In this document: in pieces, positions 22,194 through 32,438 of the stretch
Layout: every line of letters starts with the position of its first letter
How positions within the stretch are numbered: the first letter of the stretch is position 1
Assembly (NCBI GenBank): GCA_015179025.1
Contig: WHUX01000307.1
Coordinates: 1-49,769, forward strand
DNA length: 49,769 nt
Reading direction: 5' to 3'
Source: Terfezia claveryi
Lineage: Eukaryota; Ascomycota; Pezizomycetes; Pezizales; Pezizaceae
Notes under the pieces: generated by a model
What the model saw: only the letters and a program-made list of their open reading frames with translations
What the model was told of the DNA's origin: nothing
Database searches by the model: none
Translations under genes and position numbers: made by a program

Positions 22194-22910
22194 TGTAATG
22201 GAGAACGTTATCTCATTGCTTATATAATTGATTATATACTTTTGTATTTCCTATATTACTACTATGTTATGTAACTAAGCCTCTCGGTTGAAGGACTAGC
22301 CTTCTACCACCTCCTATTGCTTTATAAGCGTCCATAGCACGGGAATCTACCATGGGAAGTTCCATGGCACTTGCCATATGAGACACCCTCATTATGGCCG
22401 CGTGACCTCTGTTTAAGGCTGTGACTCATTACTATGGCCACATGACCATCGTTTATGGTGTGTGACTCATTACTATGGCCACATGACCATCGTTTATGGC
22501 GTGTGACTCATTACTATGGCCACATGACCCCTTTTGTACAGCGCACCACCTTCTGGTGTGCCACCCTTTATTGTATTTATTTCCTTAGTCATCAGATCTC
22601 AGAGGAGTATAAATAGGCCGCTGGATTCCCTCTGGAATCCACAGAAAGACAAGAAGCAACCAAGCAAGCCTTCAGAGCAAGCAAGCCTATATTCCGATCA
22701 GATCAAGATCATATAGCTTAGATAGCACAAATCATATAAGATAGATTACACCAGTTAATTACTGTTTCCTTCGGGAACTTCCCACATAGTAATCTCCCTA
22801 CCCTTCTGAGGTCTTACCTCAGCAGAACCGAAATACACAAACGTCCGTGCCTACGGATATAGATTGTATAAACGGTACCGAATGAATACTGTCTAGTACC
22901 ATTCATTACA
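22194..22910 (+). repeat. 3' LTR of copy D
   Basis: 717 bp, matching the 5' LTR with a few small differences (719 bp there). Same TATAAATA and three TGACTCA units. Followed at once by CATTG and the rest of C's LTR. Confidence 0.95.
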
Positions 22911-23326
22911 CATTGCTCTAGCCCAGAATTATGTATATATAGCCCCTATCCCTCGTACTGTTGATGGATCCCTATCCAATATCTTGTATCCTAATACAGA
23001 CCTTGCCTCTCTCCGTGAAGGTGTACTCCCTTGTACACCCCCCTCGTCTTACCTTGTCCCCTGAACAACTCTGTAGCACAGCTGCCTTCCTTGACACACG
23101 TGGCAACTACTTCTGCATGTCTCATATTCCTTGCCCTCTGCATCTCTTGCCTCTTACCCTTGCCCCCCATCTCAGCCTTCCCTTGATTACACACGTAGCA
23201 TTTCTACGTATTTCTAGCCCTAGCCTTTCCCCAGATCACATACGTAGCGCTCCTACATGTGCGATTCCCTCTTGCTACTGCCCTGGCATACCCTTTAGTT
23301 GCCTTGTTCCTAGAGCTCACGTTATA
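22911..23326 (+). repeat. 3' LTR of copy C, right part
   Basis: Resumes C's LTR after D, starting with the duplicated CATTG. Contains the TATA run (about 22931-22940), a decayed R hairpin (about 22965-22982) and U5 with Cys-rich C/T tracts. The end is GTTATA instead of GTTACA, one transition. The next base is H. Confidence 0.9.
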
Positions 23327-24866
23327 GCTTGGGATGCTTGAGTCTTCTTGGTATCATATAGGTTTTTGGATATTACCTCATAACCTTTGTTTGCTAGTAC
23401 ATATGCATTAATAGGGTATGGAAGTATTGATATACCAAGATATGCATTAAATCCAAATAGTATATAAAAGGGGCTATTCTGTCTAGTGGTATTGTACCTA
23501 AAGTTAAGTTTCAACTGTATCTCTAGTAGTTTCTGTAGCCAATTAAATCCTTTGATTTTACAGGCTCTTACTACTTGTAGAATTTCTTTGTTCACAACCA
23601 TCTTGATTCTATTATTCCTAGCCCAATCTTGAAAGTGTGTTAATATAAAAAGAGTGTCGCAATCAAAAACAATACAAAAAGGATATCTAATAGTCGAGAC
23701 TACATGAGTATCAAAAGTAGTAGTATACTATTCTGCTGTGAAATTATTTGAGACAGAAATAAGAAACTTGAATTCTGATTGTCTATCAACAATCATCCAA
23801 AGTCATGAAATACAAACTACATGATTTTTTTTAACAGGAATATTTGGGTACAAAATTAAATACTTAGTAAACACTGGTACTAACTTAAGAAAATCTATTA
23901 ATATATCTATCTATGGCCTGCTTAGTACATGTAATGGGGTTACGAGTCCAAGTGGCACCTTGTTGGAATACTTTGTCTATTCACAAAGGACTGGCAATTA
24001 TATCCGTTAGTAAGATATTTCATTGTTTTTTTAATACCACTATGAGTGGTTGCTTTATGTGCATCTTTAATAACTAATTCGAGATAGTTCTTACCTTTGA
24101 TGTTAAAGGTAGAGGGCAAGACTAATCTCCATTGTCCTTGTCAGTTCTTGACATACAAAAATCTATCTTTTATTCTATGATCTTTACAGTTCATAAAGGT
24201 ATTATAGTAGTTCTTCCAGATAGGATATACTCTCATGCATGATTGATATGCAGCTTTCATACCTGTACCTTGGTCAAGCCAATGTATAATGAAGTAGTCC
24301 TTGACATCTTACCATCCGTTACTGATATGTTTCTCTTTAATAAGCTTGTTGAGGATTGGTTCAATCCTTAGGTTGAAGTTATTGATAGTGAGTTTCTTCT
24401 TCTTATATGTAGAAGCATTATGTCCTAAGAACTTACAGAAATTATAATGCTGTCTGAAGGTCTTGGTATCTTGAATAAATGAGGGTGCTGAACCTTCATC
24501 AATTGCTACTCGCTTATTGGAATAAGTGGTGACAGCAGCGGTATTGATTAGAATTGCATTATTGCTGCTAGTAGTTGCAGCTGGTTGTTGAGGTGCATTC
24601 TATGGTTGTTGTGGGGTAACAGGAGAATTTATAATCTCTTGTTCTATTTGTTAGGTGCTCATTTGTTCAGTAGGGTTTCTGAACTGAATGCTGGGTTGGA
24701 GAGAGGGGTGTGTTAGCTTGTTGGTAATCTATCTTTTTGCCAATTCTCGTATTTCCTGAATGGCTTCTTTGCGGCTGAGAGCTTGAGGAGGTAGATATGC
24801 TGGCATTTGTTGTACTAGTGCTAGTTCCTTTCGAGACTTATTTGTGGATACGAGATGCGCAATATG
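23327..24866 (-). pseudogene. pol: Copy H pol fragment 1 (family 2): integrase and zinc-knuckle module
   Basis: Minus strand, homologous to D from the end of integrase (VNKEILQVVRACKIKGF, 23510-23600) up through the integrase core and zinc finger to the Pro/Gln-rich linker (about 24500-24800). C cuts it on the left at the point matching D about 21500. I cuts it on the right. Many stops (TAG, TAA), and the CCHC at about 24420-24450 has lost cysteines. It helps to define the ancestral frame of the zinc-knuckle module, since it lacks D's deletion near 20130. One of the oldest layers here. Confidence 0.88.
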
Positions 24867-25477
24867 TGTCACAACCATGTTCTTAGTCTTGATTTGACAC
24901 TCGAATAGGCTTGTTCGGGTATCGTGCTGTTTTAACACTCGAACAGGCTTGTTCGGGTGTTGTGCTGTTTTGATACTCGAACAGGCTTGTTCGGGTGTCG
25001 TCGATGGGTGATTGTTATCTTAGCTTCCGAGATAGGAATCTCGGGAAGCTTATTCCTTCCATGGCCTTGGCCTGGAATCATGTATATATATCTTCGTCCC
25101 TCCGCCCTCTCGTTGGATCCCCATCCAACGTCTTGTATATCCAATACAGGACCTTGCCTCTCCCAGTGCTTGTGCACCTCCCTTGTGCACCCCCCCCTTG
25201 TCTCGTGAACTACTCTGCAGCACAGCTGCCTCCCTCCGACACACGTAGCAACCGCTTCCGCATGTCTCATGCCTCTTGCCCTTGTCCCCCGTCCCAGCCT
25301 TCCCCAGTCACACACGTAGCGTTCCTATGTGTGTGTGTGTTACCCTAGCCCTGCCCTTGCCTTGCCCCTAGCCTTTCCCCTGATCACACATGTAGCGCTC
25401 CTACGTGTGTCTCACCTTCTTCCTGTCCTCGCCCCGGCGTACCCCTTGGTCGCCTTGTCCCCTGAGCCCCCGTTACA
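24867..25477 (+). repeat. 5' LTR of copy I
   Basis: TGTCACAACC...CCGTTACA, 611 bp. U3 has three dyads of the CGAACA-ggct-TGTTCG type in tandem at 24897-25000. TATATATA at 25083-25090. R-region hairpin CGTTGGAT-CCCC-ATCCAACG at 25111-25130. U5 has two CACACGTAG hairpins. Confidence 0.96.
25083..25130 (+). promoter_or_regulatory. LTR core promoter and R-region hairpin, copy I
   Basis: TATATATA (25083-25090) lies 20 bp before an 8-bp perfect hairpin with a CCCC loop. Transcription would be expected to start at or just before this hairpin. Its 3' arm plus one base (ATCCAACGT, 25123-25131) is complementary to the primer-binding region at 25480-25488. Confidence 0.6.
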
Positions 25478-25490
25478 CTACGTTGGATCA
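25478..25490 (+). other. Primer-binding region of copy I (probable self-priming)
   Basis: CTACGTTGGATCA directly after the LTR. ACGTTGGAT (25480-25488) pairs with ATCCAACGT of the LTR R region. No TGG stands at the LTR edge; a TGG occurs only 7 bases in, so a tRNA primer is less likely but not excluded. Confidence 0.6.
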
Positions 25491-25512
25491 CTCTGATCAA
25501 CTGGTACGCTCA

Positions 25513-26732
25513 ATGGCTGCCCAAGACACCACTCCCGTGCTCGCAGCTAGATTTCGAGCCTGGCAAGCTCTACCCATTCCCATGAACCAGGCCGATTTCG
25601 GCAGCTATCGTCAGACCATTATCGATATATACCTGGCGGTGGATGCCTTAGGCCAACGACTGGAATTAGCCATACATGAAGGCCAACAAAAACAGACCAG
25701 AACCAATGACGAGGTCACGATACTCACCGAAGACCTCCTTTCCTGCCAGGCTGACCTCGCAACCGCCCAGAACGACTTGATCAATGAAAGAAGGACCATC
25801 CAGAGCCTGAATAGAGCCTGGACACAATCCAAGCAGCCCCAGCACCCCAAGCGCTACAGGCACCCAAGACCCAGGATCTCCCTACCCCGCCAAAGTTCAA
25901 TGGCGACAGGACTCGCCTGAAAGCCTGGAAAAATTCCATCAAAATCAAACTAACTGGGGATGCTGCAAAATTCCCTACCGTTCAGCACCGATTAGCTTAT
26001 GTATACAGCCTATTGGAGGGCAGAGCTTTGGACCAGGTCCAACTCTATGTGCTCGATGACTGCTTCAACCTCCCTGATGTTGCTGCTCTGCTCACAATCC
26101 TCGACCGTGCCTTCGGAGACCCAGACCCCATGGGTACAGCAACTCGCGCTCTCCCAGCACTAAAACAGAAGGGCCATGACCTCTCAACATACGTAGCAGA
26201 ATTCTCAAGGTTGGCAGCAGAGGTGGAGTGGAACGATCGGGTGAAGCTGGAACAGTTCGAGGAAGGCCTCAATATTGAGCTCAAACAGGCCCTCCTCCAA
26301 TCTCCAGATGTCAAAACCCTGGATGAATTCATTGATCAGGCATCTAAGATGGAGCAAAAGATAGCTAGGTTGAGAGTCCAGGTCAGTGTCCCCAGTACCT
26401 ATCGGCCTCCTGTTAAAGCCCAGCACCTCCAGCAACAAACTCGACCCCCGAACCCTAGCCTTCAGACCCAAGCTACAGCCAATAAGCCAGCCCACCCATC
26501 CCTGGTGGCGGGCGGCACCACCCCCATGGATTTATCATCAGGAAGGCCCCGCTTGACACAAGAAGAGAGGGAACGTCGCCGCAACAATGGGTTGTGCATT
26601 GCCTATGGGAAAGGGGACCACTTCATCGCGGCATGTCCCCTCCGCAAGAACCGATTCCTGGCCGCCCACGCCATATCCGAATCAAGGATTGAAGAGGTTG
26701 AAGAATCGGGAAAAGGGAAGTCCCTTGCCTAG
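25513..26732 (+). pseudogene. gag: Gag of copy I
   Basis: Starts MAAQDTTPVLAARFRAW at the first ATG after the primer-binding region. A coiled coil (about residues 55-110) leads to a frameshift near 25840. The Gag core then resumes (KFNGDRTRLKAWKNSIKIK...) and runs open to TAG 26730-26732. The zinc knuckle reads C-IA-Y-GKGD-H-FIAA-C: the second cysteine is tyrosine (TGT to TAT), which should abolish zinc binding. Length without the shift is about 405 residues, slightly longer than A. Confidence 0.9.
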
Positions 26733-26753
26733 TTACTGACACTAGCAAGGGAC
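26708..26753 (+). promoter_or_regulatory. Programmed -1 frameshift signal, gag-pol junction of copy I
   Basis: Slippery heptamer G GGA AAA at 26708-26714 in the gag frame, 5-nt spacer GGGAA, stem 26720-26728 (GTCCCTTGC) with 26745-26753 (GCAAGGGAC), gag TAG at 26730-26732 in the loop. The -1 frame is open through to protease. Same layout in A and B; in J the heptamer and one stem base have decayed. Confidence 0.87.
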
Positions 26754-29700
26754 CTGCCCAGGGCCATTTATCTTTGTCTGCATTTTCTTTGCCTGCACCT
26801 ATATCTGTTGATGAATCTCGCTTGTTTGGCGAGCATTTTGTAGTACCAATAACTGATAAATTCAATGGTAAAACAGTGGTAACATCAGCTCTCATCGATT
26901 GTGGTGCTTCGGGAATTGCATTCATTGATCAGGCCTTCGTCAGTAAAAATTCCATACCAACCTCGAAGTTAAAAACCCCTCGCCTTCTCGACGTCATTGA
27001 TGGCCGCTCCATCTCTTCTGGGGCTATTACCGACCTTGCGTGTCTGCCCAGTGCCATTGGAGACCATTCGGAGGACCTCCCAATGTTTGTGACCAAACTA
27101 AAATATCCAATTGTGCTTGGGATCCCCTGGCTCAGAATGCACGATGTGTCAGTCAGCTTCGGCTCGTACACCTTGCAATTCAACAGCAATTATTGCAGAA
27201 AAAACTGTGGAGGTCCAAAAATCACCATCACGGGGCTATGCGCATTACCACCCCCGATAATCCACCCAGCCCAGGTGGTACACCAGCCCGCGCATATCAA
27301 TGCTGTCCACTCCCCGGTTACCCCTGTCCCCCTGTTCCCCTGGCGACCCCAAAACCCCTAAACGTTAGCTTTATCGGGGCAGGGGCTTTCGCTTACCTCA
27401 CCAGGAGGCACAAGCTGAAGGCTCATGCCCTATCTATACACGAGGTTAACCTGGAAATCAACAAGATGTGGCCTAAGGAGGAGTGAAAGGCTATGGTCCC
27501 GGATGAATATCACGAGTTCATTGATCTGTTCTCGGAAAAGGCCGCAGAGAAACTCGCACCACACTGACCATACGACCATACTATCCCGCTGGTAGAAGGT
27601 AAAACCCCCCCCTATGGGCCTCTTTATAGAATGTCCCGAGTTGAGCTGGAAGCCCTAAAAAATACTTGGAAGAAAACCTCAACAAGAGCTTCATTCGCCA
27701 CAGCTCCTCATCAGCGGGTGCCCGGTGCTGTTCGTGAAGAAATCGGACAGCTCCCTTCGGTTGTGTGTTGATTATCGTGGCCTGAACGAAATAATGGTCA
27801 AAAACAGGTACCCCCTACCCCTAATCCAGGAGACATTAGCCAGGCTCTCCAAGGCCAAGTGGTTCACCAAACTGGTTTGAGAGGGGCATACAACCTGGTA
27901 TGGATCGCCCAGGGGGAGGAGTGGAAAACTGCCTTCCAAACTCGTTATGGCCATTTTGAGTATAATGTTATGCCTTTTGGGTTGACTAACGCCCCGGCCT
28001 CTTTCCAGCACTTTATTAATGACACCCTGCGAGACTTTCTGGATGTGTTCTGCACAGCCTACCTAGACGATATACTGATCTATTCGGATACCCTGGCAGA
28101 GCACAAAATCCATGTTCGTCAAGTGTTGGAGAAGCTGGAGCAAGCCGGATTGTACCTCAAGCCCAGAAATGCGAGTTTCATGTGCAAGAGGTCAAGTATC
28201 TAGGGTTAATCATCACCACGGAGGGCATCAGGATGGACCCTGCCAAGGTTACCGCTGTCAGGAATGGCAAATCCCAGCGAATCTCAAGGATGTCCAGGCA
28301 TTCCTAGGGTTGCCAACTTTTACCGGCGTTTTATCCTGGGTTATTCAAGATCGTAGCCCCCCTCACCGCCCTGACCAAAAAAGACCGGCGATTCCACTGG
28401 AGTCTAGAAGCCCAATCCGCCTTCCAGAACCTCAAGGAAGCCTTCTGCTCAGCACCAATCCTGGCCCACTTTGACCCAGACAGCGAATGTATCGTGGAAA
28501 CTGACGCCTCCGACTATATCTCCATGGGGATCTTGTCTCAGTATGTAACGGGATCCTCCACCCCGTGGCCTACTTCTCGAAAAAACACTCCCCGGCTGAG
28601 TGCAACTACGAGATCTATGACAAAGAACTGATAGCCATCATGCGAGCTTCGAAGAATGGAGGCCACATCTGGAGTCAGCCAAGGGGATCATCGAGGTATT
28701 ATCTGACCACAAAAACCTTAGTATTTTACAACCACCAAGCTGCTTAACCGAAGGCAAGCTAGGTGGTCGGAGTTCTTATCTCGGTTCAACTTCAAGATCA
28801 GATACCGGCCAGGAAAGGCTGGGGGCAAGCCCGATGCATTAACCCGGAGATCAGGAGATCTCCCTAAAGGGGGGGATGAAAGGCTAAAATACCAAAATCA
28901 GGTGGTATTAAAGCCCGAAAACCTTGACCTGGCGGCCAATGTCCTTGCTGAAGCTGAGGCTGAGGCTGATGCGGAAGTGGAAGCGGAGGCTGAGGCTGAT
29001 GCGGAAGCTGAGGCTGAGGCTGACCTCCGACAACTAGTGAGACAGGCATATATGGACGACCCCCTGGCCAAGGAAATTATCACCGCAGTGGATTCTGGCC
29101 AGCGCCGCCACCCCAAGATCTCCCTAGCCGAGTGTACCATCCAGGAAGGCCTCCTCTACCACCTCGAATGGCTGTATGTGCCGGAAGGAGAGCTGCGCCT
29201 TCGATTGATCAAGGAACACACGACACCCTGGCCGCTGGGCACCCTGGAGTGGCTAAGACGTTAGAGCTCTTGAATAGGCAATACACTGGATTAACCAACG
29301 GAAGGACATGGAAAGGTACTTGCGGAACTGCCATGTTTGCAAGCATGCTAAGCCTACCCGTCATGCTCCTTATGGGACCCTGAAGCCCTTGGAGATCCCA
29401 GACCAACCTTGGCAACACCTAACCATGGACTTTGTGACTGGGTTGCCGGAGGATTCGGGGTTTAATGCTATCCTTATGGTAGTAGACTGATTGACCAAAA
29501 TGAGGCATGTTATACCTTGCCATGATACCTGTTCGGCCCGGGACCTCGCCGGCCTCTACCTCAACCATATATTCCGCTACCATGGTCTCCCCAAGTCAGT
29601 CGTCTCGGACCGCGGCCCCCAATTCGTCTCGGACTTCTGGAAGGTATTCTGCGAGCTTCTGGGAATCAACATACACCTCTCCACGGTGTATCACCCCCAA

Positions 29701-30481
29701 ACAGATGGTCAGTCCGAGCGAATGAATGCGATCATGGAGCAGTACCTGAGAGCATACGTCAATTACCAGCAAAACAACTGGGTTTCGCTGCTGGCAACCT
29801 GTGAGTTCGCCGCTAACAACCATTTCTCGGAGACTCTGAAAACCTCCCCATTCCTGGCCAATTATGGCTGGCACCCTCGTTTCATGGACTCCCTAGCACC
29901 CCTGCACAAGGCTAGGGAGAACACCCAGCTAAGGAGTTCGCCACAGAGATTGCTGAGCTGCACTCCACCCTAAGAGCCGAACTGGTATATGCTCAAGCCA
30001 GGCAAGCTGAGTATGCCAATGGATCACGGTTGCCAGCCCCCAGATATCAGCCAGGAGACAAGGTGTGGCTTTCCAGCCAGCACTCCGAACAGAACGCCCC
30101 TCCCGCAAGCTGGATCATAAATTCCTGGGACCCTTTGAGGTATTGGCAGCTGTGGGAACTCACGCTTATCGATTGAGGTTTCCCAAAGATATCAAACGGC
30201 ACCCGGTTGTTCATGTCTCCGAGATCGAGCCCGCTGCGGATGACCCCCTCCCAGGACATAAACACCCCCCACCCCCTCCAGTGGTTATCGAAGGGGAAGA
30301 GGAATGGGAGGTAGAGGAAGTGCTGGACTCGCGGAAGAGGTACGGGCATCTGCAGTACAAGGTTAAGTGGCTAGGGGACGAGGAGGCGACCTGGCAACCC
30401 GCAGAGGACTTGGAGAATGCGCAGGATTTGGTCGCCCTATTCCACCAGCAATACCCAAGGAAGCCTCGCCCAATGGAATGA
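26708..30481 (+). pseudogene. pol: Pol of copy I: protease, RT, RNase H, integrase, chromodomain
   Basis: Protease with LIDCGASG (about 26895-26920). RT with VDYRGLN-type sequence (about 27765) and YLDD (about 28060-28072). RNase H (ETDASDY, about 28497). A shorter Ala-Glu/Ala-Asp linker (28947-29025). Integrase zinc finger, MDFVTG (about 29427), SDRGPQF (about 29607) and DGQSERMN (about 29703). GPF segment (LGPFEVL) and an intact-looking chromodomain (WEVEEVLDSRKRYGHLQYK...ATWQPAEDL, about 30300-30420), open to TGA 30479-30481. Lesions: Trp-to-TGA at 27484-27486, TGA near 27566, frameshifts near 27350, 27650, 28170, 28260, 28310 and 29270, and a TGA near 29488. The best-preserved chromodomain of family 1 in the window. 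Confidence 0.92.
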
Positions 30482-30656
30482 TGTTGTGTCTTTTGAGAGT
30501 CATATGGTGGGGCCCATCCGACTCTCGTTCTTCTCGCTCTTCTCGTTCTTCTTGTTGTTTGGAGTTGGAATCCTTGTTGTTGCCTTTGTTGTTGTTTCCT
30601 GTGTTGATTTTGCCGGTTATCGTATCCAGGCCTCCTAGTCGCTGGAGCTCCAGCCT

Positions 30657-30669
30657 AAAGGGGGGATAG
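30657..30669 (+). other. Polypurine tract of copy I
   Basis: AAAGGGGGGATAG directly before the 3' LTR. The 3' untranslated stretch before it (30482-30656) holds a dyad with arms GAGAGTC and GACTCTC (30495-30526), the same arms as the U3 dyad in copy A. Confidence 0.9.
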
Positions 30670-31280
30670 TGTCACAACCGTGTTCTTAGTCTTGATTTGA
30701 CACTCGAACAGGCTTGTTCGGGTGTCGTGCTGTTTTGACACTCGAACAGGCTTGTTCGGGTGTCGTGCTGTTTTGACACTCGAACAGGCTTGTTCGGGTG
30801 TCGTCGATGGGTGATTGTTATCTTAGCTTCCGAGATAGGAATCTCGGGAAGCTTATTCCTTCCACGGCCTTGGCCTGGAATCATGTATATATATCTTCGT
30901 CCCTCCGCCCTTTCGTTAGATCCCCATCCAACGTCTTGTATATCCAATACAGGACCTTGCCTCTCCCAGCGCTTGTGCACCTCCCTTGTGCACCCCCCCC
31001 TTGTCTCATGAACTACTCTGCAGCACAGCTGCCTCCCTCCGACACACGCGGCAACCGCTTCCGCGTGTCTCGTGCCTCTTGCCCTTGTCCCCCGTCTCAG
31101 CCTTCCCCAGTCACACACGTAGCGTTCCTACGTGTGTGTGTGTTACCCTAGCCCTGCCCTTGCCTTGCCCCTAGCCTTTCCCCTGATCACACACGTAGCG
31201 CTCCTACGTGTGTCTCACCTTGTTCCTGTCCTCGCCCCGGTGTACCCCTTGGTCGCCTTGTCCCCTGAGCCCCCGTTACA
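30670..31280 (+). repeat. 3' LTR of copy I
   Basis: 611 bp, same features as the 5' LTR with the dyads closer to perfect. U5 hairpins: arms 31112-31122 and 31128-31138, then 31189-31198 and 31204-31213, each with a 5-nt loop. Ends at GTTACA before the ATATG duplication. Confidence 0.96.
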
Positions 31281-32107
31281 ATATGAGATATAAGGAATTT
31301 CTTCTCCTTCTTAAGAATTGAGGCTCACAGGTCACAGTTTAAACTGCCATGTCTGTAGTGGTTGCAAATTGCGTATGTTTCTACAGTGAACATGTGGTTG
31401 TTTATGGCATAGGAACTGCCATGAGTTGGACAGTAAAAATCTTCACAAAAGGACTAGTACATCCTTTTGTATTATTGCCAATTGCTATGAGCTAGGTTGA
31501 TAGCAATTTCCTTCACTTCTTTGGGAGTGAGAGCATTTTGTTGAGTGTTTTCTGAAGAGGGAGACCTATATCTTAGTCCAAGAACTATTAAATGTTTGTT
31601 CTTATTTATTTTAGGTACATGATCATACCTACTAAAAACTTTCTCTAGTATAGTAGATAGAGTCTCGTTATCTGAAGACTCTTCTTCCTTCATCATACCA
31701 TACTTGCTTTCTTTATACTGTATGCCCTCAAAGGATAGATAAAAGATATGGTGTCTAAGTTCTTCAGCTCTTCCATAATATTAATTAAAGTCACAGTTGA
31801 TATGCTTAAAATTGATAGCTCTATAAGAAACCATATCATTCTGAGTGGAGGTTTCTTGTAAGTAGAAAGTTCTTAAAACATTAGTAGAGATGTTGCAGTT
31901 GTAGGTATAGTTAGAAGGATCGATGTGATTAGAAATATAATCCTCCTCGGTAATGGGAGTGTCCAAGTATTTATACTTTCTTAATAGAGCATCTGCTATC
32001 AAATTTTCCTTTCCTGTAGTGTGCTGTATGTTTGTATCAAATTCCATTAGATAATCTTACTATCATCTCAATTTCTGGCTTATAGACATTTAAGTATAAA
32101 AGTTTCC
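31281..32107 (-). pseudogene. pol: Copy H pol fragment 2 (family 2): start of zinc-knuckle module and RNase H end
   Basis: Continuation of H beyond I, beginning with the duplicated ATATG. Minus strand: the CCHC cluster and acidic segment (MMKEEESSDNETLS, about 31650-31696), then the RNase H C terminus (MEFDTNIQHTTGKENLIADAL, about 31980-32047). Ends at 32107 where J's LTR starts. The part of H upstream of this (RT, protease, gag, 5' LTR) is missing to the right of J, lost in the deletion at 47905/47906 or further away. Confidence 0.87.
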
Positions 32108-32438
32108 TGTAACAACCATGTGCTCAGTTGTCCTTGCCATCACCTACGATCGCAAGTGATGGGTTGTTGCTATCGTTACCTTGCTTGGCTTTTGAGATAA
32201 GAATCTCGGGAAACTTATATCCCCATTGCTCTGACAGAATTATGTATATATAGACCCTGTCTCTCGTACTATCGTTAGATCCCTATTTAATGTCTTGTAT
32301 ACCGAATACAGGACCTTTCTTCTCCTAGCACTTGTGAACCTCCCTTGTGCATATCCTTGCCTCGTACAAACAATTCTGTAGCACAGCTGCCTCCCTCCGA
32401 TACATGTAGCAACCACTTCTGCATGTCTCTTGTCCTTG
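32108..32438 (+). repeat. 5' LTR of copy J, left part
   Basis: Starts TGTAACAACC. U3 holds a decayed ATCACCTACGATCGCAAGTGAT dyad (about 32141-32162), the TATA run (about 32244-32251) and a decayed R hairpin. Ends with the duplicated CCTTG (32434-32438). Confidence 0.92.

Larger units (their letters stand above)
13882..22910 (+). mobile_element. Family 2 chromovirus, copy D (both LTRs, perfect target duplication)
   Basis: 9029 bp with LTRs of 719 and 717 bp and flanking CATTG on both sides (13877-13881, 22911-22915). Internal order: leader with conserved block, antisense ORF, gag, protease, RT, RNase H, zinc-knuckle array, integrase, chromodomain, C-terminal tail, polypurine tract. Structurally complete, but gag, pol and the antisense ORF all carry single-base frameshifts, so it is not autonomous as read. 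Inserted into the 3' LTR of copy C. Confidence 0.95.
10684..23326 (+). mobile_element. Family 1 chromovirus, copy C (3' part, interrupted by D)
   Basis: Starts inside the reverse transcriptase where B is inserted and runs through RNase H, integrase, decayed chromodomain, polypurine tract and 3' LTR. The LTR is split by element D (13882-22910) and resumes at 22911, ending at GTTATA (23326). Beyond it lies H, a minus-strand family 2 pol, so C inserted into H. C's gag and 5' LTR should lie left of the window. Confidence 0.9.
24867..31280 (+). mobile_element. Family 1 chromovirus, copy I (both LTRs, perfect target duplication)
   Basis: 6414 bp with two 611-bp LTRs and ATATG on both sides (24862-24866, 31281-31285), inserted in H, whose sequence continues across the gap. 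By eye the LTRs differ at 20 positions, 19 transitions and one transversion, with no indel. Gag and pol are structurally complete but carry several frameshifts and stops, so it is not autonomous as read. Confidence 0.96.

Noticed and set aside
24957..25348. Similar 80-120 codon ORFs in several family 1 LTRs (also 30760-31151)
   Set aside because: Their similarity comes from LTR identity; they break in the older LTRs and overlap promoter structures. No evidence of coding.
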